Notes: generated by a model from the letters alone, not told the origin. Positions 11,135 to 23,603 are shown, counted from the first letter of the stretch. The stretch is 64,000 bases of DNA from Lantana camara (GCA_037501455.1 CM074858.1:96506001-96570000); one strand, 5' to 3'. Translations and numbers: made by a program.

Positions 11135-12784
11135 ATGGCGGAGAATATCGTAGATCAAATGGTGAGGGAGATAGATGAGATATCTGTAGGAAGCTCTTCT
11201 CCTCATGATGAAATCTCGCTCGATGTTCCGTTGGGGGTAGTCCCAGAAGACCCTAGGGACGAGGAGCTTGACGCTGCGGTTCAAGGGATGAACGAGCGTA
11301 ACTCCGGAGGAGTAGAACAACTTTTTGAGGAGATGGATCTTTCCCTTAGAATGCAGCAGCAAGGTGAAAGGGTTTTCCCTGTGTTAAATAGTGTTGTTAA
11401 GCCCCAAGATCACCAGGTTACAGTGGCCATTGCTGGACCTCAAGGGGGAGAAGGACCCTCCGAGCGTAGGTCGGGCGAGGAGCCTCCTCGTAAACGCCTT
11501 CCCAAGTAAGGAACCTGCGACCCAAGTAAGGAAAGACAATCCCCAAGTAACGGATAAAACTCCGGATGAGATCGAGAGTACATTAATGCTCGCGGAGCTG
11601 GCTACATTAAAGACCCGGATGAAGTTTATGCAACTCGCCTTCCCACAGAGCGCGAGTAAGCCAACAATCCGCCTCCCGGGATGATGACCGTTTTTAAGGA
11701 CGCTGTTCTTACAGGGGGTTTGAGGTTCCCGATCCCGGCTCCGATCGTTGACATTCTAAATTTTCTGAGATTGAGCCCTTCCCAAATTTTGCCCAACGGG
11801 ATAGCCTTGCTGAACACATTCGTGATACTGATGAGGGCCACGGGCCATGAGCCCTCGATTGACAACTTCAACAGTTTGATCCAAGTGGCCCGTTCTTCAC
11901 GCTCGTCTCCAAGGGACGAATTTTATTATATGCAAGCCAAATCGGGTTTGAAGATGATCGACTCACCCTCGACGTCATATGGAGATAACTCGAAGGAGAA
12001 AATTTTCTTCGCGGGGGTGCCCGGTGGAGTTTTTAGGGTTCCCCGAGAGTGGGTGGTACACGGAGAAGGGCCCCTTGTGAGGCACAGGCATGGGGATAAG
12101 CTTTTTGAGCAATGGGCAAAGAGTCTGGCCCTCGTGATGAAGAATGAGAAATGGCTGATCAAGGCCAAGCTTCTGATGCGGAATGAGGAAGTGTTGTTCC
12201 GCTATGGGCTCGTGAGTCCTCCAGAGATAATCGTCAACCCTCCCATTGACACGATGAACAGAGATGGTTAGATTCTTGGAACTAACCCTGCTAACACTCG
12301 AATAGGAATGCTAACTCCTTTAAATATGTTGTTTCGCGAAGTGGGCTGGATGTAACCATCTGACGCTTGCTTATTTTCTCATTTGCAGGTATAGATATCT
12401 TGATGGCTGGAACAAGCGCCGAAAGCATCGCAACCATGATGCGTGCTCGCAGAGCGGGCAGAAACCAGCAACAGCAGCAACGACCCCCAGTTGTCCCACG
12501 AGGGGACTGGGGCACCAGGCGAGGGTCAGGCGGCCGAGGGGAAGGCCGCGGAGATGGCAGTGGTGGTTGCGGGGCAGACCACATTGAAGATTTGACCATT
12601 GGGGACGCTCGTGGAGCCACCCCTCCCACCCAGGAGCAAGTACAAGTGCTAAATGCCCCCCGCAACCGCTCGGGGATAGTAATGAGGGTCCTAGATGAGG
12701 AGAGGGCCCATCAATCCCGGAAGAGGAAGAGGATGACAGATGCAATCCCCATCTCCGGCAAGGGGAAAGAGGTAGTGGTGGGCG
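11135..12784 (+). pseudogene. Antisense gene of Gypsy A, 5' exons (putative gypsy-type transposon domain)
   Basis: An ATG at 11135 opens a ~125-residue acidic N-terminus. Two frame changes around 11510-11680 follow, where the word cccaagtaa is repeated three times. Then comes a ~195-residue block starting MMTVFKDAVLTGGLRFPIP, with LNFLRLSPSQILPNG shortly after. This block matches the plant 'putative gypsy type transposon' (Transposase_28) family found as an extra gene in Tat retrotransposons. A GT-AG intron is visible at 12267-12388: splicing joins GATG to GTATAGATATC and gives the continuous reading NRDGIDILMAGTSAES. The next exon holds a poly-Q tract, a Gly/Arg-rich stretch and a basic RKRKR motif. 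Copia C interrupts it at 12784. The biochemical role of the family is not established. Frame breaks suggest a pseudogene. Confidence 0.8.
12267..12388 (+). other. Intron in the antisense gene
   Basis: Donor gatg|gttag and acceptor tttgcag|gtatag flank 122 bp that is pyrimidine-rich towards the acceptor and has in-frame stops. Removal restores one frame across the junction, which supports a real spliced transcript of this strand. Confidence 0.65.
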
Positions 12785-13376
12785 TGCTGGGAGGTGGGCC
12801 CAGAATAGTAGCAGTCCGGGACCGTACTTTAAAATTTTTCCTAATATACAAGTATCAAAATATTTCTAAAATATTTAAATACAAACAACGGAAGACTAAC
12901 CGGAACTACTCAAGTATATACATGCAATTGATAATAAATTTTAAATTACAAAGCAGATAAATAAAGCATGCAATTAACACTTAAGAGCACCTAATTCATC
13001 ATGCTTAAATAAAAACAATATAAAATTACCTTTCACCGAAGATGGCTACTGCACCCGGAATTCGCCTCCCGAGAACCCGATTCCCGATCTCCTCGCGAAA
13101 CCGGCAGAGCTTCCCTGTAATAACCCCAGGGACACCCTCGGAGTGTGGGCTCCGAAAGTATTTCTCTAAATACTTAGGGAAAATAAAACTTTAAACTAAA
13201 AAACCCTTTTCAGGGTTTATTCTCCCGAAATTAGGCGTTTTATACAAACACCTAATTAAAATTAATTCCAAAATAAATCGGAATTAACTAGGAGAAAAGG
13301 GATATGGTTTCAAAGCTTAAACTCAGCCAAAACCACCTCCCAAACTTGGATGGAAAAAATGAAATGCCAAGGCCCT

Positions 13377-13384
13377 TATTTATA
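13377..13384 (-). promoter_or_regulatory. TATA box in the Copia C LTR
   Basis: The minus strand reads CCCCTATAAATAAGG. The same box occurs in the other LTR at 20615-20622. It lies about 200 bp downstream of the ACGT-rich block in transcription order, a sensible LTR promoter layout. Confidence 0.65.
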
Positions 13385-13586
13385 GGGGAAAAACCGAGGG
13401 CAAAATAGTAATTTCACCCCCCACTTGCGTGTGCAACTTGGACACGAAAACCAAGGTGACTACGTTGAAGCTCTCATCTCCACGAGTCCAACGCTGCCGA
13501 GAACGCCCCGATCGAAGCTCACACGCGCCCCCACGCGCGGCCACAAGGTAGCGCGTGTGATGCACTCTCGGTTTAAGGTTTGGGTG

Positions 13587-13859
13587 ACGTGGCCTGTTCT
13601 GAAGCTGCCACGTGTCCGGGTCTGGTCCGACCCGGAACCGGTCCGACCCTATCCGAGAACCGGCCCGTTGACCCGGCCCTGAACCGTTTGACCGACCCGA
13701 TCTAGATCAAATCTGGACCGTTGATTCATGATGACGTGTCGCGATCTGGGACGTCCACGTGTCGCACACGTGGCGTGCCATGCGGCTGCCCAGTCAGCGC
13801 CACCTGGGCCCACCTTGCTGACGTGACGTGACATGTCAGTGCCACGTCACCTGCCACGT
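13587..13859 (-). promoter_or_regulatory. ACGT-core motif cluster in Copia C U3
   Basis: Ten ACGT cores lie within 273 bp (starts 13587, 13610, 13734, 13751, 13757, 13768, 13821, 13826, 13844, 13856), several in CACGTG or CCACGTCA contexts. ACGT is the core recognised by plant bZIP and many bHLH factors, including ABA-response elements. Position upstream of the TATA box suggests a U3 enhancer (inference). The block is repeated in the 5' LTR. Confidence 0.55.
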
Positions 13860-14986
13860 CAGCATTTTTTTTTTTTTAATTTAAAATTTTATTTTCTCCA
13901 AAATAAAATTTCGGGCATTTCCAACTCTTTGGAATTACAATTTATTTTTTTAAAATAAATTTCTTGGCTATTTTCAAACACTTTGAAAATTTATTTCTTT
14001 CTTTCCCTTTAACGTTTTATTTTCGGGTTTTCGATTGGGGCTTGCAGGGGGACCTGCATGACTAATTAATTTTAGCTCCAAACGGGTTAATATATTATCA
14101 TCCCATGAAAATAATTAATTGCCGTTTAAAAATATTTAATTCCACTAAATAAATATTGTTGCACTCTAAAATTAATTAAATTACTCACGAATTCTTCGAT
14201 CTAGAATAATTTTGCATTTTACTCCTCCGTATAGATATCCATGAAAAATAAATTAATACTATTATCATTTATTTTTCACTTCTAATCTGAAATCTCCTAA
14301 TTCGCCTTAAGTTCAAATTTCTTGTACGTGAAACACATTCAACATACAACTTCAGTGACGCATCACACGAAGTACTTTGGCCAAAGTTTTAATTCGAACT
14401 TTGCAAATCTATTTCAGGAATATCTTTTAACTTTCCGGCAAAGCCACAGATTCCTCGATCAATATTTCTCTTTAGTACATTTCATGTAATCACTGAACGT
14501 ACAAAGGTTTCGGTCATTCAATATCGAGACCTCACTTATGAGCAAGTTACAATGATTAACACTACATGCCTAAAGTCGAAATACTACCAGGATTAAGAGT
14601 TCAATGCTCCATAAGATTTGTTCATTTTAGATAGTAGTTTAAAATGAACTATCTTAGTGGTCCAGTTCGATGTTTCCAAATCTATTGAAAATCATCAATG
14701 TGTTATAACTGGAAACTCCATTTCCCTATGACGAAAGACTAATCATCTTATATAATACATTATAGTCTCGATAAGAACTTATTCTTATCATATCGACTAG
14801 AACTTTAATAACACGTGATTTCGATATCAAAAGTCCTTTCCTATGAAACACATTTCATATAAGAATATCAACACACGTTATTAACTATGTTAATATACTC
14901 ATAACTTGATAATTTTAGTTTTATTAATCCAACAAAACACGATGTATTTACAAAGAAATTGGATTTTCAGAGCAATAATCCCAACA

Positions 14987-15000
14987 ATCTCCCACTTGCC
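14987..15000 (-). promoter_or_regulatory. Polypurine tract, Copia C
   Basis: GGCAAGTGGGAGAT on the minus strand lies directly before the 3' LTR. Copia B has the identical sequence before its 3' LTR. Confidence 0.85.
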
Positions 15001-18000
15001 CTAAATCCAATTGGCTACACATCTAACCCCCATCCCTTCTACATGAGTATTAAAACTCTTTTGCGCCAAAGTCTTAGTAAAGGGATCTGCCAGATTGTTT
15101 ACCGAGTCAATCTTTACTACTGCCACTTCTCCACGTTCCACATAATCTCGAATAATGTGGAACTTTCTCTCGATGTGCTTTGTACGCTTATGACTTCGAG
15201 GTTCCTTGGAGTTGGTCACCGCTCCAGCATTGTCACAGTACAATGTGATTGGTGTAAGTCCATCTTTGATGACTTCTAAATCTATCAGGAAATTTCTAAA
15301 CCAATACGCTTCTTTGGCTGCTTCCGAAGCTGCCATGTATTCGGCTTCCATGGTGGAGTCAGCAATGCAACTTTGCTTAATACTCCTCCAACTTACGGTT
15401 GCTCCTCCCAGAGAAAACACGTATCCAGACGTCGAACGTCTAGAATCTAAGTCAGATTGAAAATCTGAATCTGTGTACCCTATAGGAATGAGCTCATCAC
15501 TGCGATAAACAAGCATATAATCCCGAGTTCTTCTCAAGTACTTCAATATATGCTTTACAGCTATCCAGTGTTGGGGTCCAGGGTTTGACTAATATCTGCT
15601 GACCATACCCACAACATAACAGATATCTGGCCTTGTACATAACATGGCATATATGAGGCTTCCGACTGTCGAAACATACGGAACATTTTTCATTTCCTCT
15701 GTCTCTTCAGCTGTCTTGGGACACTGATCTCGAGATAGATGAACTCCATGTCGGAAAGGTAATGAACCTTTCTTAGAATCAGCCATATTGTACCTTACCA
15801 GCATCTTATCTATATATGCTGCTTGTGATAAACCAATCATTTTATTCTTACGATCACGACAAAGTCTGATCCCTAAAATATAACTGGCCTCACCTAGGTC
15901 TTTCATGTCAAACTGATTTGACAACCAAATCTTGACTGCTGACAATATTCCTATGTCATTCCCAATGAGCAAAATATCGTCTACGTATAAAACTAAAAAT
16001 GTTACAACACTACTCTGATGTCTTTTGTACACACATGGTTCATCAGGCAACTGTATAAATCCAAAGGATTTAATTGCTTCATTAAATCTGATGTTCCATG
16101 ATCTAGACGCTTGCTTAAGACCATAGATTGATCTATTAAGTTTGCATACCATATGCTCCTGATTTCTGGCTATAAAGCCCTCAGGTTGAGCCATGTATAT
16201 CTCTTCTTGAAGGTGCCCGTTCAAGAAGGCAGTCTTTACATCCATTTGCCAGATTTCATAATTATAATAAGCGGCAATGGAGAGAAGAATTCTTATGGAC
16301 TTAAGCATAGCTACGGGCGAGAAGGTTTCATCGTAATCGATACCTTCTTTCTGAGTATAACCCTTTGCCACAAGCCTTGCTTTAAAGGTTTCTACCTTTC
16401 CGTCCACTCCTCTTTTTCGCTTGTAAACCCATTTACATCCAATAGGTTTAATGCCCTCAGGCGCCTTTACAAGTTCCCAGACTTTATTAGAATACATTGA
16501 ATCTAACTCGGATTCCATGGCTTTGACCCAACGGTCAGCGTCTATATCTTTTATAGCTTCATCATATGTGATAGGATCAGATATATCAGATTCAATCACT
16601 TGGGTTAATCCTAAGTATCTGTCAGGTGCCCTGACAATCCTCCCACTACGACGGGGTTGTTGTGTACTTGTCCCTACATCATATGTCGTATCTGGTACAT
16701 CATATGTATCCATCACATTTTCAGTTGTTATGGGTTCTTGGAGTGCAGTATCTGATACTGTCATTTCTTCTAACATTATTTTACTTCTACCCTTGTGGTC
16801 ATTTACGAAATCGTCTTCGAGATATTTAGCATTAGTGCTAACAAACACTTTGTGATCTCGCGGGTCGTAAAATATCCCACCTCTTGTTCCTTTAGGATAA
16901 CCTATGAACAAACAAACCTCTGTTCTTGATTCCAACTTGTCAGGATCCTTTCTTAACACATGGGTTGGGCTTCCCCATATCCGAAGATAGGAGACACTGG
17001 GCTTCCGCCCTCGCCACAGTTCCATTGGTGTTTTAGGAACTGACTTGGATGGAACATGGTTTATTATATGAGCTGCTGTTTCGAGAGCAAAGCCCCAAAA
17101 TGAACTCGGTAGGGTAGCATGACTCATCATGGATCTTACCATTTCCATTAGAGTTCTATTTCTCCTTTCTGCAACACCATTCTGTTGGGGTGTACCCGGT
17201 GCAGATAACTGAGATTTAATCCCATTTGCAGTGAGAAATTCTAGAAACTCTGTAGATAAATATTCTCCACCACGATCCGATCGAAGTGTCTTTATACGTT
17301 TTCCAATTTGATTCTCGACTTCAGCCTTATATTCTTTGAACTTTTCAAAAGCTTCAGACTTATGTCTCATCAAATAGACGTATCCATATCTTGAATAATC
17401 ATCCGTATAAGTGATGAAATACTCAAAACCTCCTCTTGCTTGAACACTCATAGGACCACACACATCCGTATGAATTAATTCAAGCAACTCTGTGGCTCGA
17501 TTACCTTTAGTCTTGAAAGACCTCTTGGTCATTTTTCCTTCTAAACAGGATTCGCAGACTGGAAGTTCTGTCAAGTCCAAAGGACTCAATAGTCCATCCG
17601 AAATTAGTCTTTGGATCCTATTCGAATTAATATGACCAAGCCGTAGGTGCCACTTATAAGCCTCGTTGGGCATAGGAGTTTTTCTCTTGGATGGTAAGTC
17701 AAGTTTAGTAATGTTAAGTTCGGAATTAGGGTTTTTATCAGGGTATAATAAGAAAAGACCATCGCTTACTGTACCAGAGCAAATAAACTTTTTATTATGC
17801 TTAATGGTTAAACATCGTTCAAAATAAACACTAAAACCATTATTCATTAAACAACTAACAGAAATCAGATTTCTGCGTATAGACGGTACATATAAAGTGT
17901 CTTTCAAAATTAAAACCCTAATGCCAAAATATAGTTCTACAGTCCCTACTGCTAATACAGATATACTAGTATTATCTCCGAGCAGTAGCTGCATCTCGCC

Positions 18001-18954
18001 GTCTTCAAGTTTCCTGGTTAGCTTGAACCCCTAGAATGAATTGCAGATATGATTAGTTGAACCTGAGTCCACACACCAGGAATCTGGTGGACTTCCAACT
18101 AAACATACTTCTAATAAACAAGACATCACCATACCTTGTGCAGACGACTTAGCAGGAAGACAGGCTAAGTATTTTGGGCAATTCCTTTTCCAATGCCCAT
18201 TACCTCCACAATGGAAACATTTTCCCTTGCTTGGCTTAGCTTTCTTCTTCTGAACCTTACTTTTAGGATGGGAAACTTTTCCCTTTCCTTTCTTCCACCT
18301 ATTGGCTTTTGGAGCCGTGGAAGTCGATGCCTGTGCCAGGAGAACCGTTCCCTTAGCTTTCATTACCCCTTCTGTCACCTTGAGTTCATTCATCAGCTCA
18401 GGCAGAGTAAAATCCAACTTATTCATAGAATAGTTCTGCCTGAACGTATCGAATGATTTTGGCAGAGAGCACAGGATCATGTCCTGTTTGCTGAGATTAT
18501 CCATCTTAGCACCGAGGCTCTCAATTTCGTTCAGATAAGCCATCATGTTCATAACATGATCCTGAACAGGTGATCCTTCAGACATCTTAGTTACCACCAA
18601 CCTTCTCATCAGCTCGTGCCTACGTGCACGATTCTGTCCACCGAACATCTGATGAAGATGTTCCATCATGTTCTTAGCAGTAGGCATTTCATGCATTTGA
18701 TGCTTAAGAACATTTGAGACAGATGCCAAGATGTAAGACATAGCCAGATCATTGTGCTTGATCCACTTGGCATAGTTGTCTTTCAAAGCCTGGGTAGCTG
18801 TGGTTTCTGGTACTCCCGGACAAGGTTCAGTGAGCACATATTTCAAACCCTCGTGTCCAAACACGATATCAAGATTCATTTTCCAATCAACATAGTTTGA
18901 ACCTTCAAGCCTATTTTCCTTAATAATCGATTGAAGCGGGCTAGCGGACGTCAT
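15001..18954 (-). pseudogene. Gag-pol polyprotein of Copia C
   Basis: A single minus-strand frame runs from ATG (18954) to TAG (15001-15003), about 1317 codons, broken only by TAG at 18031-18033 and 15589-15591. Gag spans residues ~1-300 with zinc knuckle CFHCGGNGHWKRNCPKY. The protease has WCVDSGSTNHICNS, just before the first stop. Integrase shows HLRLGH, IHTDVCGPM, LRSDRGGEY and NGVAERRNRT, the D-D-E residues. Reverse transcriptase has PIGCKWVYKRKRGVDG, MDVKTAFLNGHL and YVDDILLIGND. RNase H has YTDSDFQSDLD, TMEAEYMAASEA and CDNAGAVTN. Both internal stops stand where relatives have CAG glutamine codons (family knowledge), so two point changes account for the loss of the long frame. Confidence 0.93.
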
Positions 18955-20007
18955 TGTTTTAAAACTGAAATATTTAAAAATATATGCAAGTTATAAATCT
19001 GTATATTATTTCTTTAGCGTCTAACCATTAATTGAAACCCACAAAATGCATTTTGGTTTACGCAATGATAACTTAACTAACCACAGTTAGCTCCCCGGAA
19101 GCGAGGTCGAAAACTACTTAGAAAAGCAATAACTATTCTTAATTAACATGTTATCCAGGCAACTCTTACCAAACTATGTTAATCCACCACGTCAACCTTT
19201 GGTCTCTAAGTGAGTGTAACAGAGCTCCGAAGGGAGGTTAATACATCACTCAGTCAAGTGTACACCATTACCTAGAAATTCATACTAGTAGGTCAAGACA
19301 CTCCACGGAAGAGTGGTCGTGCTTGGCTTTTCCCGTATTTCATTCTATCCGAAGAAGTCTAATCTTGTATACTGTGAACACATACCCGCCGAAGGGAGTA
19401 GTACGTATCCACTATACTATAGACGGGCAATGGAGACCGTAAGAATCCATCTATTTCATCTTGCTCCCACTTGAATTTTTAGAGTTTGTGGATTATCTTT
19501 TATTATCACATAATCTATTTGGCGTCTTATAATCGGAAGTGATTAATCTAATTAATATGCTCCCACTTGGATTAATAAATCGTATTTATAACCCTAATAA
19601 TATTTTTAAGTCTATTTAATAACTCTTTATTAATTAGGCCAAAAAAATATTAATCCAATTATGCATCTTGTTCAATCTCTATTAAACATTATTTATCTAA
19701 TCATATCAAAAAAATATGCATAATTGAAAATAGCATAATATCTCATATTATCATAACCATGCCATAAAATAAAACAATTAAGCATGCTTGCATATAATTA
19801 TCACATAATTATCATGCTTAAAATAAATGGCATAAAGTAAACATGCTATAAATAAATTATCACATAATTTAAATCATGTTTACTGATTCGGCAATTAACC
19901 GGGAAGATTATTGAAATCGATTCCCAGAAATCCAGCCTCCTTTTACAGAATTTATGTGCATAGTAGCTGATTTAAAATTATGCATCGCATGTATATATCT
20001 AGAGCAC
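18955..20007 (-). other. Leader of Copia C
   Basis: About 1.05 kb of non-coding sequence lies between the primer-binding site and gag. Several words of the type ggaag(c/g)gag with adjacent tacccg/gtacc recur, but no frame or clear hairpin was identified. A leader of this kind would carry dimerisation and packaging signals in an active element. Confidence 0.5.
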
Positions 20008-20020
20008 GGCTCTGATACCA
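20008..20020 (-). promoter_or_regulatory. Primer-binding site, Copia C
   Basis: The minus strand reads TGGTATCAGAGCC two bases after the 5' LTR, a perfect match to the initiator tRNA-Met site of plant Copia elements. Confidence 0.9.
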
Positions 20021-20022
20021 GT

Positions 20023-21810
20023 TGCTGGGAGGTGGGCCCAGAACAGTAGCAGTCCGGGACCGTACTTTAAAATTTTTCCTAATATACAAGTATCAAAATA
20101 TTTCTAAAATATTTAAATACAAACAGCGGAAGACTAGCCGGAACTACTCAAGTATATACATGCAATTGATAATAAATTTTAAATCACAAAACAGATAAAT
20201 AAAGCATGCAATTAACACTTAAGAGCACCTAATTCATCATGCTTAAATAAAAACAATATAAAAATACCTTTCACCGAAGATGGCTACTGCACCCGGAATT
20301 CGCCTCCCAAGAACCCGATTCCCGATCTCCTCGCGAAACCGGCAGAGCTTCCCTGCAATAACCCCAGGGACACCCTCGGAGTGTGGGCTCCGAAAGTATT
20401 TCTCTAAATACTTAGGGAAAATAAAACTTTAAACTAAAAAACCCTTTTCAGGGTTTATTCTCCCGAAATTAGGCATTTTATACAAACACCTAATTAAAAT
20501 TAATTCTAAAATAAATCGGAATTAACTAGGAGAAAAGGGATATGGTTTCAAAGCTTAAACTCAACTAAAACCACCTCCCAAACTTGGATGGAAAAAATGA
20601 AATGCCAAGGCCCCTATTTATAGGGGAAAAACCGAGGGTAAAATAGTAATTTCACCCCCCACTTGCGTGTGCAACTTGGACATGAAAACCAAGGTGACTA
20701 CGTTGAAGCTCTCATCTCCACGAGTCCAACGCCGCCGTGAACGCCCCGATCGGAGCTCACACGCGCCCCCACGCGCGGCCACAAGGTGGCGCGTGTGATG
20801 CACTCTCGGTTTAGGGTTTGGGTGACGTGGCCTGTTCTGAAGCTGCCACGTGTCCGGGTCTGGTCCGACCCGGAACCGGACCCAGCCCGACCCTATCCGA
20901 GAACCGGCCCGTTGACCCGGCCCTGAACCGTTTGACTGACCCGATCTAGTTCAAATCTGGACCGTTGATTCATGATGACGTGTCGCGATCTGGGACGTCC
21001 ACGTGTCGCACACATGGCATGCCACGCGGCTGCCCAGTCAGCGCCACCTGGGCCCACCTTGTTGACGTGGCGTGACACGTCAGTGCCACGTCACCTGCCA
21101 CGTCAGCAATTTTTTTTTTTTTAATTTAAAATTTTATTTTCTCCAAAATAAAATTTCGGGCATTTCCAACTCTCTGGAATTACAATTTATTTTTTTAAAA
21201 TAAATTTCTTGGCTATTTTCAAACACTTTGAAAATTTATTTATTTCTTTCCCTTTAACGTTTTATTTTCGGGTTTTCGATTGGGGCTTGCAGGGGGACCT
21301 GCATGACTAATTAATTTTAGCTCCAAACGGGTTAATATATTATCATCCCATGATAATAATTAATTACCGTTTAAAAATATTTAATTCCACTAAATAAATA
21401 TTGTTGCACTCTAAAATTAATTAAATTACTCACGAATTCTTCGATCTAGAATAATTTTGCATTTTACTCCTCCGTGTAGATATCCATGAAAAATAAATTA
21501 ATACTACTATCATTTATTTTTCACTTCTAATCTGAAATCTCCTGATTCGCCTTAAGTTCAAATTTCTTGTACGTGAAACACATTCAACATACAACTTCAG
21601 TGACGCATCACACAAAGTACTTTGGCCAAAGTTTTAATTCGAACTTTGCAAATCTATTTCAGGAATATCTTTTAACTTTCCAACAAAGCCACAGATTCCT
21701 CAATCAATATTTCTCTTTAGCACATTTCATGTAATCACTGAACGTACAAAGGTTTCGGTCATTCAATATCGAGACCTCACTTATGAGCAAGTTACAATGA
21801 TTAACACTAC
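20023..21810 (-). repeat. 5' LTR of Copia C, U3 truncated
   Basis: The sequence parallels 12785-14565 throughout and then ends abruptly at 21810, so the first ~420 bp of U3 and the expected TSD are missing. The deletion probably also removed some flanking antisense-gene sequence. Confidence 0.88.
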
Positions 21811-22757
21811 GACGCCTGTCAAGTCCTCTTGAGGGTAAGTGTGTCAAGTTTCTTCCCACGGCTTTAGTCTTTCTCAAGGTAGCTCTGTACTTAACGCAGT
21901 TTCTGTTATAGGAGGTGATTCCCTGGCTGAAGAACCTGCAGAGACGCTCGGAAACCTACTCTGAGCGTAAGGCCAAATATAAGAAGCTATTACGCATCTC
22001 TGACCCCAGCCAACTGCAGCAGGACTACGACATGGTTTCTGCCGAACTCACAGCCCTCAAAATTGAAAATGATAAGGTGAAGGCAACACTCAAAGATCAA
22101 GAGGATGCATGGCTGAAGTTAAACGAGTGGCAGAAGGACTTGAAGGAGGAGTGGGACCGACTGAAGGAGGGTAACGAGTATCTCACCCAAGCTCTAAACG
22201 AGCGTGACCAACAACTGGGATCGGTGAGGAAAGAACCTGCTGACCTCTAAGGTAAGACTGCAGATTTGGAGTCGAGGGTAGCCTGGGATACGGTCCTCAA
22301 TTTTGTACACTCCAAGGCCTTCGCCTTCGCTGCCAACCTTCATTGCTTCACCAATACCAAATGATTTTTTTGGAAGTCGGTGAGCCAGCTGATTAAGTTG
22401 GGAGTGGTGTCCCCCAGCACTCGTAATTCACACTTGCCTACGCATAGACCTTGATGAAAATCCGGAGCCGGTCATGCAAGATAGGGATCCGGTTGAGGAC
22501 TTAACAGGGCCGGAGTATAATGACTTAGTTATTATGCTCCAGGATGAATTTATGGCGGCCAACCCCCTGGATCCAGGCCCATTACGGTCGATGAAGATGC
22601 TGATGAGGATACCTTGGATGAAGAGGGCCAGGGTGATGCTCATCCTGCAGATTCCGAGGTCCTGCCCCCTGTTCCTTTGGCGATCGCACTCCTTGAGCCC
22701 AAGACTTCCCAGGCGCCAAATTCGAACGCCGGAGGTGACTCTCAAGAAGCTTCCTGA
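21811..22757 (+). pseudogene. Antisense gene of Gypsy A, 3' exons (coiled coil and acidic tail)
   Basis: This is the continuation of the gene at 11135-12784 beyond Copia C. An exon fragment ends at 21834, a GT-AG intron lies at 21835-21911 (gagg|gtaagt to ttatag|gaggtg), and the next exon encodes EVIPWLKNLQRRSETYSERK and a ~110-residue charged, heptad-like segment (IENDKVKATLKDQEDAWLKL), probably a coiled coil. A TAA at 22248-22250 interrupts it, with more stops at ~22360-22450. An acidic C-terminal tail (VDEDADEDTLDEEGQGD) follows and ends at a TGA at 22755-22757. N-terminal conserved domain, coiled coil and acidic tail agree with other antisense genes of Tat elements. The gene is broken here. 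Confidence 0.7.
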
Positions 22758-23603
22758 AGTTAGCCCTCAAGATCCTGCTCGCTCCCGCTGCTTATCACGG
22801 ACTCCTGCTATTCATTTTCCCGTATTTCTGCTATGAACATTATTGAACTCCTTTTGAATTCTTGTAATTAATACCTGTGTTTTGCAAAGTACTCTGCCCT
22901 GCGTTCAGTACTGCTTATTTATCCTTCCTTTAGCAATAGAAACTATTTTTCCTTTAACTGTGCTAAGCTTTGAGTGTTGTTTGTTGATTTATTTTTTATG
23001 CTTGGATGTTTATGATATGTGAATCGTATGGGCGCGAGGGTAAGCTATGTAAGGGGTACCCTGGCCATTTTTGACATAAGGCTCAGCTTTGAACTTAGAA
23101 ATCCATTAGGGGACTTGCTAAGAGCTGGCTTTTGATGAGAATTTATCTGAGTGTTGGATAGTGATGAGCGTAACCATCATATGAACTTTGTACTTAGAAA
23201 CCCATGAAAGAATTTGCCAAGTGTTAATTATCTATGAGCGTACGTATCAGTAATGAGATGAGAATCTCTAAGGGGTTCACGAGCGCGAACTAGAGTGACC
23301 AGCGTCTAGTTGGTGTGATTAAGAACATAGCAACCCAATTCTGACTCGCTCGTTTTATGGGTTTAGGCACTTACGAGCGTCAATCTTGTTCAATATGGAG
23401 GGTCCTCGACACACCGATAGCGTTGGTCCGGAGATGGGGCTCGTTCATTTAAGAGTGGCCCAAGCGGACATCAAGCCGTTCGTCGTGGAGTACCCTCGAC
23501 ACGGTGCGGGTGTTGACGTAATTGATGATGCAAGACATTTAATTGAATCAAGTAAATGATAAATAATGAATGGAGAATACCTATTGATGTATTTGTATTT
23601 CTG
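22758..23603 (-). other. Spacer of Gypsy A between pol end and antisense gene
   Basis: This region holds no frame of note. Two loosely related segments with cttagaaa(t/c)ccat and ttgc(t/c)aag occur near 23092-23122 and 23190-23220. It would contain the 3' end of the antisense transcript and the 3' end of pol; no certain polyadenylation signal is claimed. Confidence 0.55.

Larger units (their letters stand above)
12785..14986 (-). repeat. 3' LTR of Copia C (complete)
   Basis: This 2202-bp LTR begins TGTTGGGATTATTGCTCTG on the minus strand and ends CCTCCCAGCA. Its U3 has an ACGT-rich block (13587-13859) upstream of a TATA box. Open frames of 61-85 residues at 13380-13834 fall in this GC-rich U3 segment and are not genes. 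Confidence 0.9.
12785..21810 (-). mobile_element. Copia C: Ty1/copia element inserted in the Gypsy A antisense gene
   Basis: On the minus strand the order is 5' LTR (20023-21810, truncated), primer-binding site, ~1.05-kb leader, one gag-pol frame (18954-15001), polypurine tract and 3' LTR (12785-14986). The 5' LTR lacks the first ~420 bp of U3: homology between the LTRs stops at 21810, equivalent to 14565. No TSD can therefore be seen; the left flank is gggcg. The shared LTR part differs by roughly 1.5-2% by eye. The pol type and the 2.2-kb LTR suggest an Angela/TAR-like Copia (inference). Two TAG codons make it defective. Confidence 0.92.

Noticed and set aside
13380..13834. Three open frames in the Copia C LTR, repeated at 20618-21078
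   Set aside because: They lie in the GC-rich U3 of an LTR, overlap on opposite strands and show no conserved domain.
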